NCBI GenBank assembly: GCA_039986595.1
Contig: JBDWQJ010000008.1
Coordinates: 62,001-126,000, forward strand
Direction: 5' to 3'
Length of the DNA stretch: 64,000 nucleotides
Source of the DNA: Lentilitoribacter sp039986595
GTDB taxonomy: Bacteria > Pseudomonadota > Alphaproteobacteria > Rhizobiales > Rhizobiaceae
Translations under genes and position numbers: made by a program
In this document: in pieces, positions 33,823-42,678 of the stretch
How the letters are laid out: each line of letters starts with the position of its first letter
Numbering within the stretch: the first letter of the stretch is position 1
The notes under the pieces: model-generated
What the model saw: the letters and a program-made list of their open reading frames with translations, nothing else
Databases searched by the model: none
What the model was told of the DNA's origin: nothing

Positions 33823-35246
33823 CGTACGTCACCGATGTGAGCGATACGAAGCATATTGGTTGCACCAGATGTACCAAGCGGCACACCAGCTGTAATAATG
33901 ATGCGGTCACCAGTTTTTGCAAACTCTTCTTCTGCGGCAATCTTACAAGCACGATCCACCATATCATCAAGATCGGTAGCATCTTCTGTAATCACACTGT
34001 GCAAACCCCAAACGATGGCAAGCTTACGAGCAGTATCCATCACTGGTGACAGCGCAATAATCGGAACATTCGGGCGTTCACGAGATGCGCGAATACCCGT
34101 TGCACCAGAAGCGGTATAACAAACGATCACAGGTAGATCTAAAGTCTCAGCAGTTTGACGTGCAGCAAGAGAAATCGCATCTGCGATTGTTGGATCAGGT
34201 TCTGCACGCTGTGCATGTGCGATACCTGTGTAAGTTGGATCAAGCTCAACACTGCGAGCAATTGACGCCATTGTTTTCACAGCTTCAATTGGGAATTGTC
34301 CAGCAGCCGATTCAGCAGACAACATAACAGCATCAGCACCTTCAAACACTGCGGTGGCCACATCAGAGACTTCAGCACGTGTTGGCACAGGGGCTGTAAT
34401 CATAGATTCAAGCATCTGTGTTGCAACAACAACTGGCTTACCAGCTCTGCGGCATGCACGGGTAAGCTGCTTTTGAATACCAGGAACAGCTTCAATTGGC
34501 ATCTCAACGCCCAAATCGCCACGTGCTACCATAATAGCATCAGACAATTCGATGATTTCGTCGATTTTCTCAAGCGCTTGCGGCTTTTCAATTTTAGACA
34601 TAAGTGCCGCGCGATCACCAACAATCTCACGCACTTCAATCAAATCTTCAGGACGCTGGATGAAGGAAAGCGCAATCCAATCAACTGAACCATTCGCGAT
34701 AACAGCATCAAGATCTGAACGATCTTTTGGCGTCAGCGCACTTACCGCAAGATCGGTATCAGGAAGACTAACACCTTTTTTATTGGAAATCTTAGAGCCG
34801 TTGACAACTTCAGTCACAATAGACTTGCCGTCGCACTTTGTTGCTTTGAGCTGAAGCCTGCCATCATCAATAAGCAAACGATCACCAACTTTAACAGATG
34901 CCAAAATCTCAGGGTGCGGAAGATAAACACGCGTCTTATTCCCCGGTGTTTCGTCACCATCTAATGTGAACGTCTGGCCAATTTCTAGCGCAGCTTCATT
35001 TCCTTCAAACATACCAACACGCAATTTTGGACCTTGGATGTCAGCAAGAATTCCGATGGGACGCTTGCAGACTTTTTCAACATTGCGAATTTTTTGTACG
35101 AGGTCATTCAGAACTTCATGGCTTGAATGGCTCATATTAATTCTAAATACATCAGCACCTGCTTCGTAAAGCTTCTGGATTGTAGCTTCATCGGATGAAG
35201 CTGGGCCAAGAGTTGCTAAAATTTTGACCTTACGTTTTCTTCTCAT
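33819..35246 (-). CDS. pyk: Pyruvate kinase
   Basis: 475 residues from ATG 35246. The start overlaps the stop of the upstream DUF1036 gene as ATGA, indicating translational coupling. Motifs: KVKILATLGPASS, FRINMSHSSHE, ILADIQGPKLRVG, MSKIEKPQALEKIDEI (catalytic Lys), VARGDLGVEMP and ATQMLESM. It converts phosphoenolpyruvate and ADP to pyruvate and ATP, completing the lower glycolytic set encoded in this window. Confidence 0.97.
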   Translation of the reverse strand: MRRKRKVKILATLGPASSDEATIQKLYEAGADVFRINMSHSSHEVLNDLVQKIRNVEKVCKRPIGILADIQGPKLRVGMFEGNEAALEIGQTFTLDGDETPGNKTRVYLPHPEILASVKVGDRLLIDDGRLQLKATKCDGKSIVTEVVNGSKISNKKGVSLPDTDLAVSALTPKDRSDLDAVIANGSVDWIALSFIQRPEDLIEVREIVGDRAALMSKIEKPQALEKIDEIIELSDAIMVARGDLGVEMPIEAVPGIQKQLTRACRRAGKPVVVATQMLESMITAPVPTRAEVSDVATAVFEGADAVMLSAESAAGQFPIEAVKTMASIARSVELDPTYTGIAHAQRAEPDPTIADAISLAARQTAETLDLPVIVCYTASGATGIRASRERPNVPIIALSPVMDTARKLAIVWGLHSVITEDATDLDDMVDRACKIAAEEEFAKTGDRIIITAGVPLGTSGATNMLRIAHIGDVR

Positions 35247-35728
35247 TGCGTTGGCGTTCCCTGTTGTTCCTGACCATCGGTGAGCTGAACCATCCAACTC
35301 CCCTGACGACCAGTGTCATATTCTTTAAATCCCATGCGTTGGAAGCCACGAGCAAAACAATCTTCAACACCGACGATTTTGAACTCTGTATCCGACACAC
35401 ACATATTAATGTCTCCACCCCAACGGCCGCCGCCAGCGGCGTCTTCGGCGTAGACATAATAAAATCTGGATTCAATCTTTCCTTTAATCAGAGTTTCACA
35501 CGATGTTGGTTGGACTTGCCACCAACCTTCAGAAACCCATCCTTCAGCCGTTCTGTATCCTATAGCAACCCCAACAAGAGATTGCGTTCCATTACAGACC
35601 CTAAAATCAGCACGCGCTTCATCACCCCAAATTGGATTTGAGAATATAATGAAGGTCAGCAGTGAAAGTTTTATGACAGGTGATAGCAGTCTGTTAGATG
35701 AAAACAAACCGTGAGCTAACGATGACAT
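35243..35728 (-). CDS. DUF1036 secreted protein
   Basis: 161 residues from ATG 35728. A longer reading from a TTG at 35851 would add 41 residues before the signal peptide and is less likely. A signal sequence (hydrophobic LSLLTFIIFSN, cleavage near ARA) precedes the DUF1036 domain: DFRVCNGTQSLVGVAIGYR, EGWVSEGWW, CETLIKGKI, RFYYVYAEDA and the paired cysteines. It is conserved next to pyk in rhizobia. Function unknown. Confidence 0.85.
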   Translation of the reverse strand: MSSLAHGLFSSNRLLSPVIKLSLLTFIIFSNPIWGDEARADFRVCNGTQSLVGVAIGYRTAEGWVSEGWWQVQPTSCETLIKGKIESRFYYVYAEDAAGGGRWGGDINMCVSDTEFKIVGVEDCFARGFQRMGFKEYDTGRQGSWMVQLTDGQEQQGTPTQ

Positions 35729-36005
35729 AATACGCACGAATGAACTCGATTTTAGTTGATTGAAAACCTTGGTTGTTCTTTTGCGCTGCAAAGCCTGCAA
35801 AGTCAACGTTTCATACTTAAAACGATTATATTTTGTACCACTAGACGTCAAAATTGGATAATCCTTTCACAAAAATGGCTCTGTACTATTTGTATAGCTT
35901 ATTTTCATCCATCACAGATAAATTTTCTGTCAGCTATCGATTTCAACATTACGAATCATTATTTGTAAAGTATTACGGCAATAAGGCGATGAAGGAATTT
36001 GACCC

Positions 36006-36305
36006 ATGAATGATGAACAACGAGTCCAATTAGAAGCGGCTGCCTTTCGTCGGTTAGTCTCCCACTTACAAAACAGAACCGATGTGCAAAACATCGATCT
36101 TATGAATTTATCAGGATTTTGCCGGAACTGCCTATCGAAATGGTACAAAGAGGAAGCAGATTTAAAAGGTCTGGATATTGAAAAAGAAGCAGCAAGAGAA
36201 ATTGTCTATGGCATGCCCTATTCGGATTGGAAATCTAAATACCAAACTGAAGCAACAGCTTCTCAACAGCAGTCTTTTGAGGAAAACAAACCAAAAGGCG
36301 AATAA
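36006..36305 (+). CDS. DUF1244 protein
   Basis: 99 residues. The family pattern is AAFRRLVSHLQNRTDVQNIDLMNL, then the cysteine pair in GFCRNCLSKWY and AREIVYGMPYSDWKSKYQ. The C-terminal 20 residues are Gln/Glu rich. It is a small cytoplasmic protein found throughout alphaproteobacteria, with unknown function. The gene precedes gapR here, as in related genomes. Confidence 0.9.
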   Translation: MNDEQRVQLEAAAFRRLVSHLQNRTDVQNIDLMNLSGFCRNCLSKWYKEEADLKGLDIEKEAAREIVYGMPYSDWKSKYQTEATASQQQSFEENKPKGE

Positions 36306-36372
36306 GCCAACCATATTTGCTTGACCAATTAGCGATTGGCAGTCAGGTATTGCACAAATTTAAAAAAGTAAT

Positions 36373-36403
36373 CGCGGTTCTTGCATCATTGTTGAAAACC
36401 GCG
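36373..36403 (+). promoter_or_regulatory. Hairpin in the gapR leader
   Basis: CGCGGTT and AACCGCG are perfect 7-bp arms with a 17-nt loop. They end 8 nt before the AAGGA ribosome site of gapR. There is no T tract, so a translational or stability element is more likely than a terminator. Confidence 0.4.
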
Positions 36404-36421
36404 CTGGAAAAAGGATGACCC

Positions 36422-36697
36422 ATGTCAGATGAAGTCGGCGGTGTAGCCAGCAATCAACTAAGAGCTTTCATCGAGCGTATTGAACGTCTTGAAGAAGAAA
36501 AGAAAACAATCGCAGACGACATCAAAGATGTTTATGGCGAAGCAAAATCTATGGGTTACGATACAAAGGTTCTGCGCAAAGTCGTTTCAATTCGCAAATT
36601 AGACCAAAATGAAAGAATGGAACAAGAAGCTGTTCTTGATACTTACCTTGCTGCATTGGGAATGTTGCCGCAGGACGAGAGAGTAGAAGACGAGTAG
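36422..36697 (+). CDS. gapR: Nucleoid-associated protein GapR (DUF2312)
   Basis: 91 residues. The N-terminal long helix LRAFIERIERLEEEKKTIADDIKDVYGEAKSMG and the VLRKVVSIRKLD segment are the DUF2312 signature. In Caulobacter GapR forms a clamp on overtwisted AT-rich DNA ahead of the replication fork and helps topoisomerases. The role is inferred from strong family similarity. A leader hairpin lies just before its ribosome site. Confidence 0.93.
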   Translation: MSDEVGGVASNQLRAFIERIERLEEEKKTIADDIKDVYGEAKSMGYDTKVLRKVVSIRKLDQNERMEQEAVLDTYLAALGMLPQDERVEDE

Positions 36698-36729
36698 TTA
36701 TCAAGCTACCTTTTGGTCAAGGCTAAATA

Positions 36730-38391
36730 TTAGCCTTCATATCTCACAACAGGTAAAAAGTTGACGGCATTACCGCTGAATGTCGTCTGACCCTGTTGAT
36801 CCGTATTATCCTTAGAAAATCCGCTTGCATAAACCACAGCAGGCGCTTTTCGCATAAAGCGATTAACAAAACGCGGTGCCTTTGCCGGCGGCTGCATATT
36901 CAAGATACTGTCTTGCGAGAATACGCGTTTAGATATGGTGATCTGCTCAAATGTAGGCGTTGCTGGATTAGCCTTATATTTAGCCGCAATAGCATCACGT
37001 AAGTTCGGACGTCCACTCTTGCGCGTATCTTCAAGCGCTTGCGAAACACTTGCACCAAGATCTGTGCGATCTATCCGGTTATGAGCGCGTAGTTGCGGTG
37101 TCTCTAAGGAGGCAAAATCAATTCGTTTTTCTTCAGGCGCAGCAACAGAGGCCAGCGTCGGCGTTGGAATTTCACCATTTTCCTTGCGTTTACGATCTGT
37201 CTCAACAGCAGCTGCTATTATCGCAGTTAGCGTCGGCAATGCAGGTTTTGTATCAGCCTGATCATATGCAAGTGGCTGCACCTGAGATACCGCAATCGGT
37301 TCGGGACGTTCCTGTGGCTGAGGAATAAGCGAAGCAATCTGAACGCGTTCATCTTGAGCTGTGATTTCTGGCTTAACATCGGCCTCAATGGCTTGCGGAG
37401 CCGTGACCAGCAATGTTGGCACAGGGATATTCTCGCGTGGTAATTCAGCTAAATTCTGGGCAAAAGTTGGTTCTGGTGCTTGGGTAACAACAGGAGCTGC
37501 AGAAGCAATCTGCTGCGTTGGTGTTGGCGCTGGTTTTGGCGCATTGTCATTTCTACGGCCAAATAGATTACCTAAAAGACCACCCGAAGCATTTGCATTC
37601 TGATTGGTTTTCGTCTCAGCCTTAGCAACAATTGTACGTACTGGTGCCGGCTTTTTTTCCTTCTTAACCGGCTTACTCTTGCCCGTATCTATACCGCCGC
37701 CACGGCGCTTATATTCGCGCAAAGCAACATTGTAACCTGGCAATGGTTTACCATCGGATGGAAGGTGCATTGTTTTGCCATCGGGAAACAGCTTCACCAA
37801 TTCTCTGCGGCTCATTCTAGGCCATGCGCGCACACCTGCAACATCGAGGTGTACGTAAGGGGATGAAGATCTTGGATAATAGCCAACACCACCGCCTTGC
37901 AATTTCATCGCGATAGCTCTGATCTTACTGGACTTAACGCCTGGGATATAAAAATCCATCGCTTTACCATAAAGATGTTGGCTATTTTTAGCCTGACCGC
38001 CGCGCGTACGGCGCAACAATTCGTTAGACTCCGGAGAACGATAAGATGACACAACGTGAATATAATTTTTAGCGCCAGAACGACGATACACTTCCCACAC
38101 AAGATCAAATAATTTCGGATCAAAAGCGATCACTTTATTATTTCGCCAATCTCTCAGAAGTCGGTTGAGTTTTCTTAAACCAGCTTTGTCATACCGCCCA
38201 TTTTTTTTGAAAACAATTTTCTCACGCTCTTTGGTGTGGGTGTAATAAATTTTCAGAGATTTCGTTTGCGCAAAGACTTCATCAGAAACCACAAAAGATG
38301 CTGCCAAGTTAAGCGCCAGCGCCACGGAAAAAAGTGCAACAGAAAACGCAACTTTCCCCAAAAGACGCGCGCAAACTTGTCGCAAATCCAT
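36730..38391 (-). CDS. DUF882 (peptidase M15-like) protein with a long low-complexity tail
   Basis: 553 residues from ATG 38391. A signal peptide ends near VFA. The DUF882/YcbK domain covers about 40-190: VVSSYRSPESNELLRR, the zinc-binding AKNSQHLYGKAMDFYIPG and SPYVHLDVAGVRAWPR. That is the D,D/L,D-peptidase M15 metal triad (His, Asp, His). The C-terminal 360 residues are Pro/Ala/Gln rich with repeated PTP motifs, far longer than the domain alone. It is probably a periplasmic murein peptidase. Confidence 0.88.
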   Translation of the reverse strand: MDLRQVCARLLGKVAFSVALFSVALALNLAASFVVSDEVFAQTKSLKIYYTHTKEREKIVFKKNGRYDKAGLRKLNRLLRDWRNNKVIAFDPKLFDLVWEVYRRSGAKNYIHVVSSYRSPESNELLRRTRGGQAKNSQHLYGKAMDFYIPGVKSSKIRAIAMKLQGGGVGYYPRSSSPYVHLDVAGVRAWPRMSRRELVKLFPDGKTMHLPSDGKPLPGYNVALREYKRRGGGIDTGKSKPVKKEKKPAPVRTIVAKAETKTNQNANASGGLLGNLFGRRNDNAPKPAPTPTQQIASAAPVVTQAPEPTFAQNLAELPRENIPVPTLLVTAPQAIEADVKPEITAQDERVQIASLIPQPQERPEPIAVSQVQPLAYDQADTKPALPTLTAIIAAAVETDRKRKENGEIPTPTLASVAAPEEKRIDFASLETPQLRAHNRIDRTDLGASVSQALEDTRKSGRPNLRDAIAAKYKANPATPTFEQITISKRVFSQDSILNMQPPAKAPRFVNRFMRKAPAVVYASGFSKDNTDQQGQTTFSGNAVNFLPVVRYEG

Positions 38392-38474
38392 ATGTGATAG
38401 CTTAATTAGCAAACTCGCCCTCGTCCTCTGCTATGCTGATGAGCTGATTTCTATTTAACAAATGAGGTAACACC

Positions 38475-38522
38475 ATGGCAATTTTTAGCTTATCTGCCAC
38501 TTGTTGTCATTATAGTAAATGA
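38475..38522 (+). CDS. Possible 15-codon small ORF
   Basis: A GAGG ribosome-like site 7 nt before ATG opens a frame encoding MAIFSLSATCCHYSK, in the 220-bp gap between two minus-strand genes. The paired cysteines and good ribosome site are suggestive, but no plus-strand gene follows it. It may be noise in the promoter region of the DUF882 gene. Confidence 0.2.
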   Translation: MAIFSLSATCCHYSK

Positions 38523-38611
38523 ATTGCTAAAAAGTCCTTAAGGAAACACTTCAAACGCGTTTCCACAATTTACGCTCAACCAAACCCCACCAACACTTTA
38601 TATATAGTGAT

Positions 38612-40069
38612 TTAACTTACGAGTTCCAATGGGCGCTCTGGATCGATGTCATACTCTTTAAGTTTGCGATAAAGGGTAGACCGGCCAATACCTAATTGCT
38701 TTGCAACAAAGCTCATTTTGCCATCATAAAATGCGATGGCACGACGTATAAGCTCTTCCTCCACATCACCTATGGATCGCATATCACCATGATGATCAAA
38801 TAAGTTCAGGTATTGTGAGGGCTCCATATGATGGGTATTTCCCACGCTAACTTTATCATCACTAGCCACACCAGCCACTGGTAACAGGTCGCTCAAATCG
38901 GGGGCAAGAGAAGGAGCTAAATTTGCACCAAGAGAAGACATTTCACTTGGGTTAAAGAAATGCGGCAACGCATCTAGTTGCGCAAATCCATCACCAGGCT
39001 GACTAACCATCCAAGCAAGAACTTGAAAGAATTGCGCATGGTTGCCTGGCCAATCATATTTTGCCAGAACATTCAAAGTACAATGTTCGATCTCAATGTC
39101 TTGGTGTGAATATTTAGGCTTTAATGATTTAACAAAATCACCGATCCAACCATGCATGTCATCAGCAATTGTGTTAAATTTATTCACGATAATGGGCGAA
39201 ACGCTCAGTTTATAATAAAGCGCTTCATGAAAAGCACCCTTCTTCACTTCACTGATAAGATCCAAATCTGTCGCGATAATTAAACGCACATCCAATTTTA
39301 CTTGGGCTTTTTTTGCATGAGAATATAAAGATCCTTGATCTAAAAATTCGCACATTTTATCCTGAAAATTAGAGGTAAAATTATTCAGATTATTGATAAA
39401 CAGCGTTCCATGATCTGCATCAAACAGCAAGCCACTGGATATTTCGTCACCGAAAACAAGGGAAAGTAATTCCTCACGCGAATACAATTCAGCATCAATA
39501 ATTTTTATCGGGTGTTTATAGCGGTTGCTCAATTTATGTGTAGCAACAGCCATCTCCGCTTTGGGTGTTCCAACTCCACCTTCAATTAGGACGGGCAGAT
39601 CATTTTTCGATGCCTTGACGGCTGATTGAAACACTTGTTCATCATTCCCATCGCGCACATCCACCCAATCCAAAACATGCGGTTCTGAGCCAACAAAACC
39701 CGCATAATCGTCAAGCCTATTGAGCGATTTAGCTAATTCATCAAGCGCACGTTGTTCAATAATTTGATAGGATACTTTAGCAAGATCATTCAAACACTCA
39801 GGGAAATCTAGTTCCTCGGTTGAATACAAAACCATGGGTATCTGGTTCGCATAGGCCACAAGCAAATCAGCTGTGCCTTGAAGCTCTGACAGCTTTGTTG
39901 CTGCATCAAAGTGAATAGCGATAAATTCGCCTTTCGACCAATTGAGCTGCACCTGCAACTTTTCAAGTGAATCAACAAAAACGAACTCGAAATGAGTAAC
40001 CTTTGCCATTCGTCGCGCGATCTCATAACTATCGACATCGGAGCTAATAACTAAAACCTTCTTTGACAT
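38612..40069 (-). CDS. Degenerate NtrC-type regulator with Fis helix-turn-helix
   Basis: 485 residues from ATG 40069 (GAGG site). A receiver-like N-domain (about 1-115) is followed by a sigma-54 activator-like AAA+ region (about 130-360) and a clear Fis-type HTH at the end (IGDVEEELIRRAIAFYDG, MSFVAKQLGIGRSTLYRKLKEYDI). Key motifs are lost: Walker A reads EGGVGTPKAE in place of GxxGxGK, Walker B reads GTLFINNLNN without Asp-Glu, and the GAFTGA loop is missing (LVFGDEISSGLL). It may bind DNA but probably cannot hydrolyse ATP or activate sigma-54 polymerase. Confidence 0.82.
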   Translation of the reverse strand: MSKKVLVISSDVDSYEIARRMAKVTHFEFVFVDSLEKLQVQLNWSKGEFIAIHFDAATKLSELQGTADLLVAYANQIPMVLYSTEELDFPECLNDLAKVSYQIIEQRALDELAKSLNRLDDYAGFVGSEPHVLDWVDVRDGNDEQVFQSAVKASKNDLPVLIEGGVGTPKAEMAVATHKLSNRYKHPIKIIDAELYSREELLSLVFGDEISSGLLFDADHGTLFINNLNNFTSNFQDKMCEFLDQGSLYSHAKKAQVKLDVRLIIATDLDLISEVKKGAFHEALYYKLSVSPIIVNKFNTIADDMHGWIGDFVKSLKPKYSHQDIEIEHCTLNVLAKYDWPGNHAQFFQVLAWMVSQPGDGFAQLDALPHFFNPSEMSSLGANLAPSLAPDLSDLLPVAGVASDDKVSVGNTHHMEPSQYLNLFDHHGDMRSIGDVEEELIRRAIAFYDGKMSFVAKQLGIGRSTLYRKLKEYDIDPERPLELVS

Positions 40070-40209
40070 AACGGCCTCATTTTGATGGTCTCGATACGTC
40101 CCCACCAACATCAATGCACCAAAAACTTGAAAAATGACTTTCCAAATTGCGCAGCAATTGATTAAAGTCCTAGCTAACTTATGCGACATGCGAAATCGGA
40201 CGATTAAAA

Positions 40210-42063
40210 TTGCCTATAGCTCCCAATAAGACCCAACTGTTTTGGTCAAACAATTCAGCCTCTCAAGCTCAAGAACTTGGTGATTTACCAAGTTGGAACC
40301 TTAATGACCTTTATGAAAGCAAAAGTTCTGCTGCGTTTGAAAAAGATTGGAAATGGACGAAATCTGCTTCTGAAAAATTTGAATTGCGCTGGAAGGGAAA
40401 ATTGCAGGATGCAACTCATAAATCCGGCGATGATGCTCTTGGGGCTGCCATTCGTGAATATGAGCAGATCGAAGAAGTCATGGGACGCATGGCATCTTTT
40501 GCAGGTTTAATGTATTTCTCAAACACGCTTGATGCAGACAATGCCAAATTTTATGGTGACATGCAGGCACACATCACCGATGCCAGTGCACATTTGATCT
40601 TCTTCACGCTTGAGCTCAACCGCATTGATGAAAAAGACATCGCCAATGGCATAAAAAACGATGCACTTACTGCACATTACAAATCGTGGATATTAGATCT
40701 ACGAAAAGACAAGCCACATCAACTTGACGAAAATGTTGAACAACTTTTCCATGAAAAATCCATCACCGGGCATGGCGCTTGGAACAGGCTTTTTGATGAA
40801 ACTATGGCAGATCTGCGATTTACTATTGATGGAGAAGAGCGACCGCTTGAAGCCACGCTCAATCTCTTACAAGAGGCAGATCCTGTAATTCGTGAGAAGG
40901 CAGCAAAAGCACTCGTTGAAACATTTTCCGGTAACTTGCGCATTTTCACACTCATCACCAATACTTTAGCAAAAGACAAAGAAATTTCAGATCGTTGGCG
41001 TGGATTTGATGATATTGCAGACAGTCGCCATCTTGCCAATCGTGTGGAACGCGAAGTTGTCGATGCGCTCATGACATCGGTTAAAAATGCTTATCCGCGT
41101 CTTTCACACCGCTATTATCAATTAAAAGCCAAATGGTTAGGTGTTGAAGAGCTCAACTATTGGGATCGCAATGCCCCCCTTCCTGAGACGCCAAAATCTC
41201 TAGTATCATGGGACGATGCACAACAAATTGTTTTGTCTGCCTATAATGATTTTGCACCAGAAATGGCTGAAACTGCAAAAGACTTTTTTGATAAAGGCTG
41301 GATTGATGCAGCTAATCGTGAAGGCAAAGCGCCCGGCGCATTTGCACATCCAACCGTACCCTCCGCGCATCCATATGTACTTATAAACTATATGGGCAAA
41401 GCCCGCGATGTGATGACACTCGCTCATGAATTAGGCCATGGAGTACATCAGGTTTTAGCCGGCAACCAAGGTGCATTGATGGCCTCAACGCCGCTGACGC
41501 TGGCCGAAACGGCATCTGTGTTTGGTGAAATGCTTACATTCCGCGCGATCTTAAACAAAACCGAAGATGCGCGAGAGCGGAAGGCTATATTAGCGCAAAA
41601 AGTCGAAGATATGATCAATACCGTGGTCCGGCAAATCGCGTTTTACGACTTTGAGAGGAAACTACACACAGCGCGCCGACAAGGCGAATTAACCAGCGAT
41701 CAAATTGGTGATTTATGGATGTCTGTGCAAGCGGAAAGCTTGGGGCCTGCGATCAAACTTGACGACGGTTATAAAACCTTTTGGACATATATTCCACATT
41801 TCATCCATTCGCCGTTTTACGTTTACGCCTATGCGTTTGGTGATTGCTTAGTCAATTCACTTTATGCCGTTTATCAAAATGCAGATGATGATTTTCAAGA
41901 GCGTTATTTTGATATGCTGAAGGCAGGCGGCACAAAACATCATAGTGAATTACTTGCGCCATTTGGTCTTGATGCGACACAACCAGACTTCTGGGATAAA
42001 GGGCTTTCGATGATCGAAGGGCTGATAAATGAGCTAGAAGAGCTGGACAAACAACTCGGATAA
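40210..42063 (+). CDS. pepF: Oligoendopeptidase F (M3 family)
   Basis: 617 residues from a TTG start; no in-frame ATG is available nearby. It has the M3 fold with the zinc motif MTLAHELGHGVHQVL (HExGH near residue 406) and the downstream Glu ligand in LTLAETASVFGEM. A PepF/M3B region YPRLSHRYYQLKAKWLG and the FIHSPFYVYAYAFGDCLV segment follow. It cleaves oligopeptides of about 7-17 residues in the cytoplasm. It is divergent from the NtrC-like gene, with starts 141 bp apart. Confidence 0.95.
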   Translation: MPIAPNKTQLFWSNNSASQAQELGDLPSWNLNDLYESKSSAAFEKDWKWTKSASEKFELRWKGKLQDATHKSGDDALGAAIREYEQIEEVMGRMASFAGLMYFSNTLDADNAKFYGDMQAHITDASAHLIFFTLELNRIDEKDIANGIKNDALTAHYKSWILDLRKDKPHQLDENVEQLFHEKSITGHGAWNRLFDETMADLRFTIDGEERPLEATLNLLQEADPVIREKAAKALVETFSGNLRIFTLITNTLAKDKEISDRWRGFDDIADSRHLANRVEREVVDALMTSVKNAYPRLSHRYYQLKAKWLGVEELNYWDRNAPLPETPKSLVSWDDAQQIVLSAYNDFAPEMAETAKDFFDKGWIDAANREGKAPGAFAHPTVPSAHPYVLINYMGKARDVMTLAHELGHGVHQVLAGNQGALMASTPLTLAETASVFGEMLTFRAILNKTEDARERKAILAQKVEDMINTVVRQIAFYDFERKLHTARRQGELTSDQIGDLWMSVQAESLGPAIKLDDGYKTFWTYIPHFIHSPFYVYAYAFGDCLVNSLYAVYQNADDDFQERYFDMLKAGGTKHHSELLAPFGLDATQPDFWDKGLSMIEGLINELEELDKQLG

Positions 42064-42129
42064 TGGGTATTTTGCCTTGTTTTCGCCATGTGTTAGGCGC
42101 AAAAAGGTGGAAGTTAATAGGGGTAAAAC

Positions 42130-42492
42130 ATGTCGTACATTAAAAAACTAGGGTTCATTGGTATTCTTTCTTTAGGTTTGGCATCATGCCAAACACAACC
42201 ACTTGTTCCAGCATCTGCCCCTGTTTCAGGCTTTGAAGGCGAATGGGTTGACCAAAATGGTATTGCATCAACCTTCAACAATGGCCAATTCCAAACAAAA
42301 ACAACTGATGGTACAAACACACTTCTAGCTGTTGGAAGTTATACGCAAGTCTCCCCGACATTAGCTGAAATTGAATTGCGCTCACTTGTGCGCAGAACAG
42401 TTTCGCAAGTTAATTGCGCGCTGGCAACATCAACGCGTATGAACTGCACATCAAGCGCCGGCTCTCAGTTCACCTTGATGCGACGTTCTTAA
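42130..42492 (+). CDS. omp10: Outer membrane lipoprotein Omp10 homologue
   Basis: 120 residues. A lipoprotein signal peptide ends in LASC, with Cys20 as the lipidation site. The body GFEGEWVDQNGIASTFNNGQ, KTTDGTN, AVGSYTQVSPTLAEIELRSLVRRT and VNCALATSTRMNCTSSAGSQF matches Brucella Omp10 closely in order and spacing. The two cysteines near 96 and 106 may pair. It is a minor outer-membrane lipoprotein, immunogenic in Brucella. Its function is unclear. Confidence 0.88.
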   Translation: MSYIKKLGFIGILSLGLASCQTQPLVPASAPVSGFEGEWVDQNGIASTFNNGQFQTKTTDGTNTLLAVGSYTQVSPTLAEIELRSLVRRTVSQVNCALATSTRMNCTSSAGSQFTLMRRS

Positions 42493-42678
42493 AACAAGTC
42501 ATAACCTCATTGCATTATTCTTGAAGATTATGCACGTTTTAGGCTTGCACTTTTGCCTCTATAGTGGAACCATTGTTGTTAAGTGATTGACATCTTTTGA
42601 TGGTAGATCACCGTTACAATACCTGCAACAACACAACAATATTGTAGGTTTTATTTCACTTATACTGGGAGTGCATCC

